From Bacteroidota bacterium (GTDB lineage: Bacteria > Bacteroidota > Bacteroidia > Bacteroidales > PUMT01): DNA of 5,915 bases. Each line of letters opens with the position of its first letter. Position 1 is the stretch's first letter. The position numbers and the translations under genes were made by a program. Below, piece after piece: positions 4,743-5,915 of the stretch. Location of the stretch: the NCBI GenBank assembly GCA_003567115.1, contig PXAP01000156.1:1-5915 (forward strand), given 5' to 3'. The notes beneath the pieces were generated by a model that was given only the letters and a program-made list of their open reading frames with translations, was not told the origin of the DNA and did no database searches.

Positions 4743-5915
4743 TTATTGCCGGGTTAGATTTACTAAGACATTCACAGCATATAGCGGAAGATTGATAAAA
4801 TCGCCCGATTGAATTATATTTCGGGGCGAAAGCCGGTAAATTTTATCTGGCCCGTATTTATCGGAATAACTCCGAAGACTTTTCAAATTCCTGTTTGTGC
4901 CGCTTTTCACCTCCACCGGATAAATACCTTTGGTTGATTCGATAATAAAATCAACCTCGGCTTCCCCTCTTGAAGTCCAGTAAAATTGTTTTTCCTGTCC
5001 GAAGTTTAATAATTCCTGTGCGACGAAATTCTCGATAAATGCCCCGTTGAATTCTTTAAATAACTGGTCTGGAGCAACAATCAGGTCAGAGGTAATATTC
5101 AGCATGGTTCCTAAAAGACCGACATCATGCAGATAGACCTTAAACTTTGAATAATCAGTATAAGCCAAAAGAGGTTTTTTGGGGGTAGTAAGGTGATAAA
5201 CCATATTTATTAATCCTGCTCCTTTAAGCCATTCGGTTGTTTGCTCAAACATAGCCGAACGGGCCCTTTTCCGGATTTCCGCATATTTAAATTTTTTATT
5301 CTCTTTAGCCAGTTGGCCGGGTATGGAGTTCCAGAATTCCATTGTTTTTATGGCCTGGCTTTTTTGTGCATATTTTGAAAAATCCCTTTGGTATGCTTTT
5401 AATATTTCGTTTTGCAACACCCTGATCATTTCAATGTTCTTGTTTTCTAAGTAATTCGCAACAACCTCAGGCATACCCCCCAGGTAAAGGTACAATTTGA
5501 GCAAATCGAGAAGTTTATGATGTACAATCTCAGCCAAAGGCTCAGGTGTTGTTATTTTATTGAGTTTTTCTTCCAGCAAATCTTCACCTGATGCATTTAA
5601 AAACTCCAAAAACGACATGGGGTATAAATTCATGAAATTTACTTTCCCCACCGGAAAGCTGTTGTCTTTTCCAACACTCACTCCCAGCAAAGAACCTGCT
5701 GCAATAATATGAAATTCCGGCGCATGTTCATAAAAATATTTCAAACTGGTTAATACCATGGAAGCTGCCTGAATTTCATCAAAGAAAAGCAACGTGTCAT
5801 CCGGGACAATTTGTTTCCCGATATACAAGCTGATATTATTAATAATGGTTTCAGGAGCTAATGATTTTTCAAAAAGCGATTGCAGCTTTTTATCCTGTTC
5901 AAAATTCAGGGATAT
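4743..5915 (-). CDS. ATP-binding protein of the AAA_14 plus DUF4143 type (5' end off the right edge)
   Basis: The frame is open to the right edge, so 390 codons are visible and the N-terminus is missing; the TTG at 5828 is internal, not the start. Counting from the edge, NFEQ at 4-7 is the conserved beta strand after the Walker A helix, so about 50 residues including the P-loop are off-window. Walker B is LLFFDE at 42-47, and the sensor region AAGSLLGVSVG is at 72-82, followed by FPVGKV and the LYPMSFLEF signature near 98-106. GGMPEVV at 146-152 and QRDFSKY at about 176-182 lead into DUF4143. Near the end, GAFIENFVAQEL (Glu295), SRGEAEVDFII (Glu318, Asp322) and PVEVKSG (Glu335, Lys337) form a PD-(D/E)XK-nuclease-like pattern. 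The cellular role of this widespread family is not established; a mobile or defence-linked role is only speculation. The ATPase gene lies alone beside decayed DNA. Confidence 0.93.
   Translation of the reverse strand: MSLNFEQDKKLQSLFEKSLAPETIINNISLYIGKQIVPDDTLLFFDEIQAASMVLTSLKYFYEHAPEFHIIAAGSLLGVSVGKDNSFPVGKVNFMNLYPMSFLEFLNASGEDLLEEKLNKITTPEPLAEIVHHKLLDLLKLYLYLGGMPEVVANYLENKNIEMIRVLQNEILKAYQRDFSKYAQKSQAIKTMEFWNSIPGQLAKENKKFKYAEIRKRARSAMFEQTTEWLKGAGLINMVYHLTTPKKPLLAYTDYSKFKVYLHDVGLLGTMLNITSDLIVAPDQLFKEFNGAFIENFVAQELLNFGQEKQFYWTSRGEAEVDFIIESTKGIYPVEVKSGTNRNLKSLRSYSDKYGPDKIYRLSPRNIIQSGDFINLPLYAVNVLVNLTRQ

Noticed and set aside
4526..4812. Two overlapping plus-strand open frames of 89 and 72 codons
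   Set aside because: Neither resembles a known protein, both run into the antisense of the ATPase 3' end, and neither has a promoter motif or a credible start.
5826..5828. TTG at 5828 as the ATPase start
   Set aside because: The frame stays open to the window edge, and the 29 upstream codons match the family's conserved NFE region, so the true start lies outside.

Overview
The window looks like chromosomal DNA from a member of the Bacteroidota. It carries promoters of the TTTG / TAnnTTTG type used by the Bacteroidota primary sigma factor. It also has an S41 protease gene behind a dCMP deaminase gene, a DUF4956 gene behind a CotH-like secreted protein gene, an AAA_14/DUF4143 ATPase, and a remnant of a FISUMP-type domain (Fibrobacter succinogenes major paralogous domain), all of which I know from this phylum. 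Genus-level placement is not possible from what is visible. All intact genes lie on the minus strand; only the FISUMP remnant reads on the plus strand.

Left part (1-1483), housekeeping: read right to left, there is a promoter, a tRNA-Val(GAC) gene, a strong hairpin terminator, a second promoter motif, a dCMP deaminase gene (dTTP precursor supply), a possible weak terminator, and the N-terminal 222 codons of a membrane-anchored S41/PDZ protease that runs off the left edge. The -7 motif before the deaminase covers the first possible start codon (TTG), so the true start is probably an ATG 33 bases further in.

Middle (1484-3574): a gene-free stretch of about 325 bases with several small inverted repeats, then a two-gene unit. 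It encodes a secreted CotH-like protein followed, 25 bases later, by a multi-spanning DUF4956 membrane protein. Such pairs often sit with a VTC-type polyphosphate polymerase gene, which is absent downstream here. A two-copy 25-base tandem repeat lies right in front of the CotH-like start codon.

Right part (3575-5915): about 1.2 kb with no intact gene. It holds a 26-base direct repeat pair, a GC-rich hairpin and a broken FISUMP C-terminal domain with two one-base frameshifts, both at homopolymer runs. It looks like decayed accessory sequence. A large ATPase gene of the AAA_14 plus DUF4143 type (with a PD-(D/E)XK-like C-terminal motif) enters from the right edge, without its Walker A region, and ends at 4743.

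I do not see a clear new multi-gene system. The items most worth a second look are the frameshifted FISUMP remnant and its flanks, the repeat in front of the CotH-like gene, and the CotH-like/DUF4956 pair without its polymerase.
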